DNA from: Ignavibacteria bacterium
GTDB taxonomy: Bacteria; Bacteroidota; Ignavibacteria; Ignavibacteriales; Ignavibacteriaceae
Direction: 5' to 3'
NCBI GenBank assembly: GCA_030648225.1
Contig: JAUSIA010000392.1
Coordinates: forward strand, 1-6,379
Length of the DNA: 6,379 bases
A program made the translations under genes and the position numbers. Below the pieces are notes generated by a model. The model saw nothing but the letters and a program-made list of their open reading frames with translations. It ran no database searches and was not told the origin of the DNA. Of this stretch, positions 1 through 6,203 are shown one piece after another; the first letter of the stretch is position 1, and the number at the start of each line of letters is the position of its first letter.

Positions 1-1452
1 GAACCATCCGCACCAAGCATTCTTGATAGAAAAATTCCTCACCAAATAGATTCTGTTGTTAAAAAAATGCTTGAGAAAGATCCATCTCAAAGATTTCAAA
101 ATATGGATGAGGTAATTAATTCTCTGGAAAATGTTAAAAAGGAAATCAGAAAGTCGGAACCGGGTGTAAAAAAGAAGGCTATTGCTGTTCTTCCTTTCAA
201 TAATATAAGCTCCGATAAAGAGAATGAGTATTTTGGTGATGGCTTAACTGAAGAGCTTACAGCTAATTTATCACGATTAAAAGAGATGAGAGTTATTTCA
301 AGAACAACTACTATGCAGTATAAAGGAACTAAAAAAGATATTAAAATTATTGGAAGAGAACTCGGTGCAAGATATATAATGGAAGGTAGTGTAAGGAAGT
401 TCCAGGATGATCTCAGAATTACAGCCCAGTTAATTGATGTTGAAAATGATGAACAGCTCTGGGCAGAAACTTTTAAAGGAAAACTTGCTGATATTTTTGA
501 TATACAGGAAAAGGTTTCTAAGCAGATTGTTGATGCACTTATGGTAAAGCTTACACCGACAGAAAAAGTTGAGCTTACAAAGCGACCCACCCTTAATGCC
601 GAAGCATTTGACTATAACCTGCGCGCAAGAAATTTTTTGTATAAACAATCCAAGAGCAATATTCAGTTTGCAATACAGTTTTTTGAAAAAGCAATTGCTC
701 TTGATTCCCGTTATGCAGAAGCTTATGCAGGTATGGCAGAAGCTTATGCAGTAAGGTATGCTTATTTCGAAAGGAAAGAAGTGTGGCTGGATAAAGCTTT
801 AGAATTAAGCTTGAAGGCATTAATGTACGACGCAAGTTTATCGGAAGCATATGCAGCGCTTGGTCTTGCATACTTTTATAAAGGGACTTTTGATGAAGCT
901 TTAACCGCTGTTAAAAAAGCTCTCGATCTTGACCAGAATAATTTTTTCGCTTACTGGATACTTGCAAGAATATACGCAACAACAAACAGAGATAACGAAG
1001 CTGTTGAGCCATTAAAAAAAGTCATTAGTCTTAATCCTAATTTCTACACTGCTTATAATGATCTTCGAATGGTATATGAGCGTTTAGGAGACAAAAAAAG
1101 TTATGAAGAAATGCTGAGTAGCGCTCTCGAATTTTATCCTAAATATTTAGAGCAATCCCCCGATGATCCACGGGCACGTATTTTTTACGCTCAAGCATTA
1201 GTTCAGGTAAATAAAATTGCTGAAGCAAAAACCGAAACTTTAATTGCATTAGAGCTAAACCCAAATGATAGTGTGATGCTGTATAATGCAGCTTGTGTAT
1301 ACTCAAGAGTAAATGAAAAAAAATTGGCCGTTGATACAATAAGAAAAACAATCGCTTCAGGATTTGAACATTATGACTGGATAAAAAGAGATCCCGACCT
1401 TGAGAATATTCGTAATGAACCTGAATATATTGAATTGATGAAAGGGAAGTAA
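1..1452 (+). CDS. Ser/Thr protein kinase-TolB-like-TPR protein, copy 1 (5'-truncated by window edge)
   Basis: The reading frame is open from base 1, so this is the last 483 codons of a larger gene; the ATG at 67 is internal. Codons before it encode the C-lobe end of a kinase domain (DRKIPHQIDSVV, then KMLEKDPSQRFQNMDEV), matching residues about 232-260 of the complete copy at 1924-4044. A short charged linker with no membrane helix leads to a TolB N-terminal-like (FlgO-like) domain at about bases 178-576, with the family landmarks AVLPF, DGLTEEL, GARYIMEGSVRK and LADIFDIQEKVSKQI. About seven TPR units follow (bases 600-1370), ending in the shared tail NEPEYIELMKGK. By analogy it is a cytoplasmic signalling kinase whose TPR part binds partners; the target is unknown. 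The stop at 1450-1452 is 3 bases before the next gene. The catalytic lobe lies outside the window, so its activity cannot be judged here. Confidence 0.93.
   Translation, partial: EPSAPSILDRKIPHQIDSVVKKMLEKDPSQRFQNMDEVINSLENVKKEIRKSEPGVKKKAIAVLPFNNISSDKENEYFGDGLTEELTANLSRLKEMRVISRTTTMQYKGTKKDIKIIGRELGARYIMEGSVRKFQDDLRITAQLIDVENDEQLWAETFKGKLADIFDIQEKVSKQIVDALMVKLTPTEKVELTKRPTLNAEAFDYNLRARNFLYKQSKSNIQFAIQFFEKAIALDSRYAEAYAGMAEAYAVRYAYFERKEVWLDKALELSLKALMYDASLSEAYAALGLAYFYKGTFDEALTAVKKALDLDQNNFFAYWILARIYATTNRDNEAVEPLKKVISLNPNFYTAYNDLRMVYERLGDKKSYEEMLSSALEFYPKYLEQSPDDPRARIFYAQALVQVNKIAEAKTETLIALELNPNDSVMLYNAACVYSRVNEKKLAVDTIRKTIASGFEHYDWIKRDPDLENIRNEPEYIELMKGK
1414..1441 (+). repeat. Third copy of the gene-end repeat core (28 bp)
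   Basis: The last codons of kinase 1 (N-E-P-E-Y-I-E-L-M) carry the same 28 bases found at 4006-4033 and 6121-6148. Identity with the kinase 2 end reaches 34 bases (1408-1441 against 4000-4033). It stops where kinase 1 uses AAAGGGAAG instead of AGAGGAAAA, so the gene junction itself is not shared; a different gene follows here. Confidence 0.88.
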
Positions 1453-1455
1453 GAT

Positions 1456-1812
1456 ATGAATCAATCCCCTTTGATTGGATATGAGCTTGGAGAAATTGTA
1501 AATGAATGTGGACAATTAGTTCAGATTAACAAAAATGATTTACGAGCAGGTGATCAGATTTTGCTAAAGACAATAAATTCGATCTATTCAATAAAAGTTC
1601 TTGAAAATGGGTATTATAAAGTATCGGGAGGTTGGTTTGATAAAAAGGAATTATCACCTGTTAAAACCACAATATCTGGCTGCACATGGGGTGGTTGTAT
1701 AATTAAAACGGATATTATAGCTGCTTGCGGGCTCTGTTTGGAGTTTGGTAATAAAGTTATTACAAGCAGAATCAAAAAAATATTTCACATTTCACGTTAT
1801 AGCGAAAACTAG
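1456..1812 (+). CDS. Small uncharacterised beta-rich protein with five cysteines (118 aa)
   Basis: This 118-residue protein is unrelated to the kinases around it. It has no signal peptide or membrane helix. The central part looks beta-stranded: LRAGDQILLKTINSIYSIKVL, then GYYKVSGGWF, ISGCTWGGCIIKTDIIAACG and finally VITSRIKKIF. From memory, this order (T-x-N-S-x-Y, a hydrophobic strand, V-x-G-G-x-F, G-x-T-x-G-G, then T-S-x-I/V-x-x-I near the end) matches a small family of unknown function found in several bacterial phyla; I could not verify this. Cysteines are C18, C76, C81, C91 and C94. The last four could form a metal or disulfide site, but in the homologues I recall these positions are not cysteine, so that is weak. 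The ATG at 1456 follows AGGGA (1443-1447) by 8 bases and lies 3 bases after the kinase 1 stop, so co-transcription is likely. A kinase substrate or regulator is a guess from position only. Confidence 0.82.
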   Translation: MNQSPLIGYELGEIVNECGQLVQINKNDLRAGDQILLKTINSIYSIKVLENGYYKVSGGWFDKKELSPVKTTISGCTWGGCIIKTDIIAACGLCLEFGNKVITSRIKKIFHISRYSEN

Positions 1813-1815
1813 TTT

Positions 1816-1820
1816 GAGGA
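1816..1820 (+). promoter_or_regulatory. Ribosome binding site of the kinase remnant
   Basis: GAGGA lies six bases before the ATG at 1827. It is as strong as the sites of the intact copies, so the 35-codon remnant reading frame is probably still translated even though the kinase it once started is gone. Confidence 0.6.
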
Positions 1821-1871
1821 ATTAATATGATAGGTTCTACTATTTCACATTACAGTATAATTGAGAAGCTT

Positions 1872-1913
1872 GGCGGAGGCGGACCTGTCCGCCGTAGCCT
1901 TAGAAGGATTGGA
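1872..1913. repeat. Candidate small palindromic repeat element (REP/MITE-like)
   Basis: The segment begins with a doubled GGCGGA (1872-1883), runs through the perfect inverted repeat GGCGGAC-CT-GTCCGCC (1878-1893), and continues with GTAG and a second short inverted repeat CCTT-AG-AAGG (1898-1907). From memory, short repeats built from GGCGGACCTGTCCGCC followed by GTAGCCTT and GAAGG recur in many uncultured bacterial genomes, including inside coding sequences; I cannot check that here. Boundaries are approximate because the left part also fits glycine codons of a kinase P-loop. Both the remnant frame and the frame opening at 1861 stay open through it. Confidence 0.5.
1878..1893. repeat. Perfect GC-rich hairpin, 7-bp arms, 2-base loop
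   Basis: GGCGGAC (1878-1884) and GTCCGCC (1887-1893) are exact reverse complements separated by CT. Because GGCGGA also occurs at 1872-1877, an alternative register can pair 1872-1877 with 1888-1893 around a ten-base loop. No T-run follows, so this is not an intrinsic terminator. In RNA it would lie about 30 bases before the kinase 2 start, where it could slow ribosomes or alter access to the start. Confidence 0.8.
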
Positions 1914-1914
1914 G
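1911..1914 (+). promoter_or_regulatory. Ribosome binding site deciding the kinase 2 start
   Basis: GGAG sits nine bases before the ATG at 1924. This site, together with the family start pattern M-I-x-x-T-I-S-H-Y, favours 1924 over the longer in-frame reading that opens at TTG 1861 through the palindrome. The site lies directly after the candidate repeat element and could even derive from its purine-rich end. Confidence 0.65.
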
Positions 1915-1923
1915 AAATTATAT

Positions 1924-4044
1924 ATGATAGATAAAACAATTTCGCATTATAAGGTCTTAGAGAAATTAGGCGGAGGCGGAATGGGTATTGTATATAAAGC
2001 TCAAGACCTCAATCTTGACCGCTTCGTAGCTCTAAAATTTCTTTCTCCAAATATTGGAGCCGATGATGAAGAAAAAAAGCGCTTCATCCTTGAAGCAAGA
2101 GCAGCTTCATCACTCGAACACAATAATATATGTACTGTTTATGAAATTGGTGAAGCTCAGGATGGACAGATATTTATTGCTCTTGCATATTATGATGGTG
2201 AAACTCTCAAGAAGAAAATTCAAAAAGGACCTCTTAAAGTAACAGAAGCATTGGACATTACAATACAGATAGCTGAGGGTTTATCTAAAGCCCATGGGCA
2301 AGGTATTGTTCACAGAGATATAAAACTTGCTAATATTATGATAACAAATCAGGGGGTTATAAAGATTCTCGACTTTGGTTTAGCAAAGCTAAGCGGACAA
2401 TCGAGAATAACTGTTGCAGGAACTACACTAGGTACAATTGCATATATGTCACCTGAACAAGCAGCAGGAGATAAAGTTGATCATAGAACAGATATATGGT
2501 CTCTGGGAGTTGTCTTGTATGAAATGTTAACAGGTGAAGTGCCTTTTAAAGCAGAACATGAAATAGCAATAATTTATATGATTATGAACGAAGAGATACT
2601 TCCTCCAAGCAGCCTCGATAGAAAAATTCCACACCAGGTTGATTCACTATTCGCAAAGTTATTGCAGAAAGATCAAAACAAGAGACATCAAAATATGGAA
2701 GAGTTGATAAAAGAGTTAAAAATTATTAGAGACGAGATAGAAACCTCCACTACAGCAGCCAAAGTAAAAGCAATTGCCGTACTTCCTTTTGAAAATATTA
2801 GTCCCGATAAAGAGAATGATTATTTCAGCGATGGTTTAACTGAAGAATTGATAATTAATCTTTCAAGACTTAAGAACATGCGGATTATCTCCAGAACAAC
2901 TTCTATGCAGTTCAAGGGAACAAAGAAAGATATAAAAACTATAGGAAGAGAAATTGGAGCCAGATATGTAATTGAAGGAAGTGTAAGAAAAGCCGGTGAC
3001 AATTTAAGAATTGCTGCACAGCTTATTGATGTTGAAAACGATTCCCAGCTTTGGGCTGAATCCTTTAAAGGTAAGCTGGCAGATATTTTTGATATTCAGG
3101 AGAAAGTATCCAAAGATATTGTTGATGCTTTAATGCTCAAACTTTCACCTACGGAAAAAGTAGGATTAACAAAACGGGCTACTCTAAACCCAGAAGCATT
3201 TGATTATGCTTTACGCGCAAGGGATGCTCTATACAGGCTTACAAAAAATAATGTTCATCTTGCTATTCAACTTTTTACAAAAGCAATAGAACTTGATCCA
3301 AGATATGCTGTAGCACATGCTGGTTTAGGTGAAGCTTATGCAACTCTTTACCAATATTTTGAATCGAACGATACATACCTTGACAAAGCCATTGAATCCA
3401 GCCTCAAAGCATTAATGTATGATCCAACTTTAAGTGAAGCATATACGGCACTTGGATTGGCATACTTTGATAAAAAGCATTTGGATGAAGCGATCACCTA
3501 TACACTTAAAGCTATTGAACTTGATTCAGAAAATTTTATCGCTTACTGGATACTTGGACGAATATATTATACTACTGACCGTGACGATGAAGCAATTCAG
3601 CAATTTAAAAAGACAATCCAGTTAAACTCTAATTTTTATAATGCTTATAATGATATTCTTATGACTTATGAAAGAAGAAATGATGTTGAAAATGCGAAGA
3701 AAATACTCGAAGAAGTTCTCCAAATAATACCAGCATATCTTTCAAAATACCCCGATGATGCAAGAGCCCATATGTATCATGCTATTCATCTTGCAGAGGT
3801 TAACAGAGTTGAAGAAGCTAAAGCTGAGGGAAAGAAAGCACTCGAACTTAATCCGGGTGATTCTTTAATGACGTATAATGCAGCATGCTTATATGCAAGA
3901 TTGGGAGATAAACATCTTGCTGCAGTTACACTTCGAGATGCTGTTGCAGCAGGGCAGGAAGATTTTGAATGGATAAAAAGAGATGCCGATCTTGAAAGCA
4001 TTCGTAATGAACCTGAATATATTGAATTGATGAGAGGAAAATAA
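1924..4044 (+). CDS. Ser/Thr protein kinase-TolB-like-TPR protein, copy 2
   Basis: This 706-residue protein is a complete Hanks-type kinase fusion. Kinase domain, about residues 9-265: glycine loop G16-G-G-G-M-G21, ATP lysine K38 in VALKF, helix-C E57, catalytic HRD with D132, N137, DFG with D150, SPE at 176-178 and DIW at 190-192. All catalytic residues are present, and the activation loop is threonine-rich (TTLGTIAYMSPEQ), consistent with autophosphorylation. Residues about 283-412 are TolB N-terminal-like (AVLPFENIS, DGLTEEL, GARYVIEGSVRK, LADIFDIQEKVSKDI). Residues about 422-680 form roughly seven TPR units. There is no membrane helix, so it should be cytoplasmic; many kinases of this class instead have one. 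Substrate unknown. I chose the ATG at 1924; an in-frame TTG at 1861 would add 21 residues encoded by the scar. The hinge reads IALAYYDGETL, unlike kinase 3 (IVMEYINGIEL), which marks a separate subtype. Confidence 0.93.
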   Translation: MIDKTISHYKVLEKLGGGGMGIVYKAQDLNLDRFVALKFLSPNIGADDEEKKRFILEARAASSLEHNNICTVYEIGEAQDGQIFIALAYYDGETLKKKIQKGPLKVTEALDITIQIAEGLSKAHGQGIVHRDIKLANIMITNQGVIKILDFGLAKLSGQSRITVAGTTLGTIAYMSPEQAAGDKVDHRTDIWSLGVVLYEMLTGEVPFKAEHEIAIIYMIMNEEILPPSSLDRKIPHQVDSLFAKLLQKDQNKRHQNMEELIKELKIIRDEIETSTTAAKVKAIAVLPFENISPDKENDYFSDGLTEELIINLSRLKNMRIISRTTSMQFKGTKKDIKTIGREIGARYVIEGSVRKAGDNLRIAAQLIDVENDSQLWAESFKGKLADIFDIQEKVSKDIVDALMLKLSPTEKVGLTKRATLNPEAFDYALRARDALYRLTKNNVHLAIQLFTKAIELDPRYAVAHAGLGEAYATLYQYFESNDTYLDKAIESSLKALMYDPTLSEAYTALGLAYFDKKHLDEAITYTLKAIELDSENFIAYWILGRIYYTTDRDDEAIQQFKKTIQLNSNFYNAYNDILMTYERRNDVENAKKILEEVLQIIPAYLSKYPDDARAHMYHAIHLAEVNRVEEAKAEGKKALELNPGDSLMTYNAACLYARLGDKHLAAVTLRDAVAAGQEDFEWIKRDADLESIRNEPEYIELMRGK

Positions 4045-4088
4045 TTTATGATTGGAACTACCATTTCTCATTACAACATTGTTGAAAA
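4006..4088 (+). repeat. 83-bp perfect direct repeat, unit A (kinase 2/3 junction)
   Basis: This stretch is identical, base for base, to 6121-6203. It covers the last codons of kinase 2 (NEPEYIELMRGK), the stop, the TTT spacer and the first codons of kinase 3 (MIGTTISHYNIVEK). It ends where the copies diverge (AAGCTT against AAAATC). It includes the ribosome binding site of kinase 3. The two units are 2115 bases apart, which is the repeat period of the array here. Confidence 0.93.
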
Positions 4089-6159
4089 GCTTGGCGAAGG
4101 CGGGATGGGTGTAGTCTATAAAGCTGAGGACACAAAACTGAGGCGCGATGTTGCAATAAAATTTCTTCCACGTCACATCTCTGTTAACAAAGAAGATCGC
4201 CAGCGTTTTGAAATTGAAGCTCAAGCTGCCGCTGCTCTAAATCATCCTAATATTGCTACAATTTATTCTATAGAAGAATCCGGGAATGAAGTATTCATTG
4301 TAATGGAATATATCAACGGTATTGAGTTAAAAGAAAAAATTAAAAAAGGATTTTTGAATTTAGAAGAATCTCAAAATATAATTGAACAAATTGCGCAAGG
4401 ATTAAAAACGGCTCATCAAAGAGGAATAATTCACAGGGATATTAAAAGCGCTAATATAATGATAACCCAATCCGGACTAGTAAAAATTATGGATTTCGGA
4501 TTAGCAAAAGTTGGTGGAACTTCCCAGATTACCAAACTTGGTACAACTTTAGGTACCACTGCTTACATGTCTCCTGAACAGGCACGCGGAGAACAAGTTG
4601 ACAGCAGGACTGATATCTGGTCAATGGGAGTAATATTTTATGAAATGCTCACAAGTAAATTTCCATTTAAAGGAGAATTTGATCAGGCAATTATATATTC
4701 GATACTTAATGAGGAACCTGAATCAATCACTTCAATTCGAAAGGATGTGTCTCTAAAACCTGAACAGATAATTATGAAAATGTTAAGCAAAGATAAAGAT
4801 CGACGTTACCAGAATATCTCAGAAATTTTAATGGATTTGAATGACTTAAAAAATAAAAGCGATGAGGGTGATACGGGGAAAAAGACAATTGCTGTTTTAC
4901 CTTTTGAAAACATTAGTCCTGACAAAGAAGCTGATTATTTTGCAGATGGATTAGCTGAGGAACTAATAACAAATTTATCCAAGATAAGGGAAATAAAACT
5001 GGTAGCCCGAACAAATACAATGAGATACAAAGGCACCGATAAGGACATAAAAACTTTAGGACGAGAATTGGGTGCACGATATATCATGCAGGGCAGCGTA
5101 AGAAAATTTAAAGATGATTTGAGGATCTCCGTTCAACTGATGGATGTATCTCAGGAAAGTCAATTATGGGGAGAAACATACAAAGGAAAACTTGCTGATA
5201 TCTTTGATATCCAGGAACAGGTTTCCAAGCAAATTGCGGACATGCTTATGGTTAATCTTTCACCATCAGAGAAAATTGTTTTAACCAAACGTTCAACAGT
5301 AAATGCCGAAGCATTTGACTGTTATTTGAGAGCGAGGGATTTTTTATATCGATTGACTAAAAACAACATTCAATTTGCTATTCAGCTATTCAATAAGGCA
5401 ATTGAAACTGATAAGCGATATGCCTCCGCTTATGCCGGACTAAGTGAAGCTTATGCTTATTTATACTCTTATTTTGAAAGAAGGGAAGATTTACTGGAAA
5501 AAGCTATTGAATCCGGTCTCAGAGCATTAATGTACGATCCTTCCCTTTCCGAAGCTTATGCAGCACTGGCAATGGCATATTATAATAAAAAGCTTTATGA
5601 TGATGCAATAACTTCAAGCCAGAAAGCAATAGAACTCGACCCGAATAATTTTTTGGGCTACTGGATTCTAGGAAGAATCTATCACAATAGAGATCGTGAT
5701 AAGGAGGCGATAGAATTATTTCAGAAAGTAATAACGCTAAATCCTGATTTCTATTCAGCTTATGGTGACTTACAAATAGTATATGCAAGACTGGGAGAAA
5801 ACGAAAAACATCAGGAAATTATTCAGGCATCTATAAAAGTGTACGAAAGATACTTATCTCAGCATCCTGATGATGCCCGTGGACATATATTCTATGCTAC
5901 TGCTCTGGTGATGATCGGAAAGAAGGATGAAGCAAAAATTCAGGCAGCAAAAGCACTTGAATTAAGTCCGGATGATCCCTTGATGCTCTATAATGCATGT
6001 TGTTTTTACTCACAAATGGGTGAAAAAAAATTAGCAATTGAATCTCTTAAGAATGCTTTTTCCGCAGGTTATGCAAATTATGACTGGTTAAAAAGAGATA
6101 CCGATCTTGATCCAATCCGAAATGAACCTGAATATATTGAATTGATGAGAGGAAAATAA
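4048..6159 (+). CDS. Ser/Thr protein kinase-TolB-like-TPR protein, copy 3
   Basis: This 703-residue protein has the same architecture as copy 2. Kinase domain, about residues 9-265: G16-E-G-G-M-G21, K38 in VAIKF, E57, HRD with D131, N136, DFG with D149, SPE at 175-177 and DIW at 189-191; all are intact, so it should be active. The linker at about 266-278 is short and charged, with no membrane helix. The TolB N-terminal-like domain is at about 279-412, with AVLPFENIS, DGLAEEL, GARYIMQGSVRK and LADIFDIQEQVSKQI. About seven TPR units follow (439-690); the fifth is irregular, around HPDDARGHIFYATAL. The gene starts 3 bases after the kinase 2 stop. Its Shine-Dalgarno site (AGAGGA, 4033-4038) lies in the last codons of kinase 2, which suggests a coupled operon. 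Its N-terminal region resembles kinase 4 more than kinase 2. Likely a soluble signalling kinase; target unknown. Confidence 0.95.
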   Translation: MIGTTISHYNIVEKLGEGGMGVVYKAEDTKLRRDVAIKFLPRHISVNKEDRQRFEIEAQAAAALNHPNIATIYSIEESGNEVFIVMEYINGIELKEKIKKGFLNLEESQNIIEQIAQGLKTAHQRGIIHRDIKSANIMITQSGLVKIMDFGLAKVGGTSQITKLGTTLGTTAYMSPEQARGEQVDSRTDIWSMGVIFYEMLTSKFPFKGEFDQAIIYSILNEEPESITSIRKDVSLKPEQIIMKMLSKDKDRRYQNISEILMDLNDLKNKSDEGDTGKKTIAVLPFENISPDKEADYFADGLAEELITNLSKIREIKLVARTNTMRYKGTDKDIKTLGRELGARYIMQGSVRKFKDDLRISVQLMDVSQESQLWGETYKGKLADIFDIQEQVSKQIADMLMVNLSPSEKIVLTKRSTVNAEAFDCYLRARDFLYRLTKNNIQFAIQLFNKAIETDKRYASAYAGLSEAYAYLYSYFERREDLLEKAIESGLRALMYDPSLSEAYAALAMAYYNKKLYDDAITSSQKAIELDPNNFLGYWILGRIYHNRDRDKEAIELFQKVITLNPDFYSAYGDLQIVYARLGENEKHQEIIQASIKVYERYLSQHPDDARGHIFYATALVMIGKKDEAKIQAAKALELSPDDPLMLYNACCFYSQMGEKKLAIESLKNAFSAGYANYDWLKRDTDLDPIRNEPEYIELMRGK

Positions 6160-6203
6160 TTTATGATTGGAACTACCATTTCTCATTACAACATTGTTGA
6201 AAA
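6121..6203 (+). repeat. 83-bp perfect direct repeat, unit B (kinase 3/4 junction)
   Basis: Identical to 4006-4088. The base before each unit differs (A here, T there), as does the base after, so 83 bp is the exact length. Synonymous positions inside are also identical, although the flanking coding sequences have many silent differences. Confidence 0.93.

Larger units (their letters stand above)
1813..1923 (+). other. Intergenic scar between small gene and kinase 2
   Basis: This 111-base stretch is the only real gap in an array where other genes are 3 bases apart. It contains, in order, a good Shine-Dalgarno site, the first 19 codons of a kinase paralog, a GC-rich inverted repeat, a purine-rich segment and the ribosome binding site of kinase 2. 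GC content rises sharply in the middle: 22 of 28 bases at 1872-1899 are G or C, in an otherwise AT-rich window. It looks like a deletion or insertion junction rather than a normal regulatory spacer. Confidence 0.75.
1827..1934 (+). pseudogene. Kinase 5'-end remnant, now a 35-codon mini-ORF
   Basis: The frame starts MIGSTISHYSIIEKLGGGG, the exact type of start seen in the other copies (MIGTTISHYNIVEKLGEGG in kinase 3). It then leaves the family abruptly inside the glycine-rich ATP loop. Where M-G-I-V-Y-K should follow, it reads PVRRSLRRIGEIIYDR and stops at 1932-1934. The break coincides with the GC-rich inverted repeat. The remnant differs from the kinase 2 start at many bases, so it is not a fresh local duplication of that start; in protein sequence it is closer to kinase 3 and 4. 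Its stop overlaps the first 11 bases of kinase 2 (1924-1934), so translation of the mini-ORF could deliver ribosomes to the kinase 2 start. The remnant cannot be a kinase. Whether the peptide has a role is unknown. Confidence 0.75.

Noticed and set aside
178..576. Genuine TolB of the Tol-Pal envelope system
   Set aside because: There is no signal peptide, no beta-propeller and no tol/pal neighbours; only the N-terminal-like domain is present, fused to a kinase.
96..590. Antisense open frames, for example 96-590, 593-871, 3889-4224 and 5519-5788 on the - strand
   Set aside because: They lie opposite strongly supported kinase-TPR coding sequence and show no domain pattern of their own; they are frame shadows.
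1856..1861. Perfect TATAAT as a -10 promoter for kinase 2
   Set aside because: No matching -35 box lies at the right distance (GGTTCT at 17-base spacing), and the hexamer falls in codons for S-I-I of the kinase remnant. Chance in AT-rich DNA is likely.
1878..1893. Intrinsic terminator after the small gene
   Set aside because: The hairpin is strong but is followed by GTAGCC rather than a run of T, so the second part of a terminator is missing.
1861..1923. N-terminal extension of kinase 2 from the TTG at 1861
   Set aside because: It would add 21 residues encoded by the stub and palindrome in a different frame from the family start. The ATG at 1924 has a ribosome site and matches the start pattern of the other copies.
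1408..6203. CRISPR array or phage-type repeats
   Set aside because: The direct repeats are about 2.1 kb or more apart and consist of gene ends and starts of paralogs, not short spacer-separated units.
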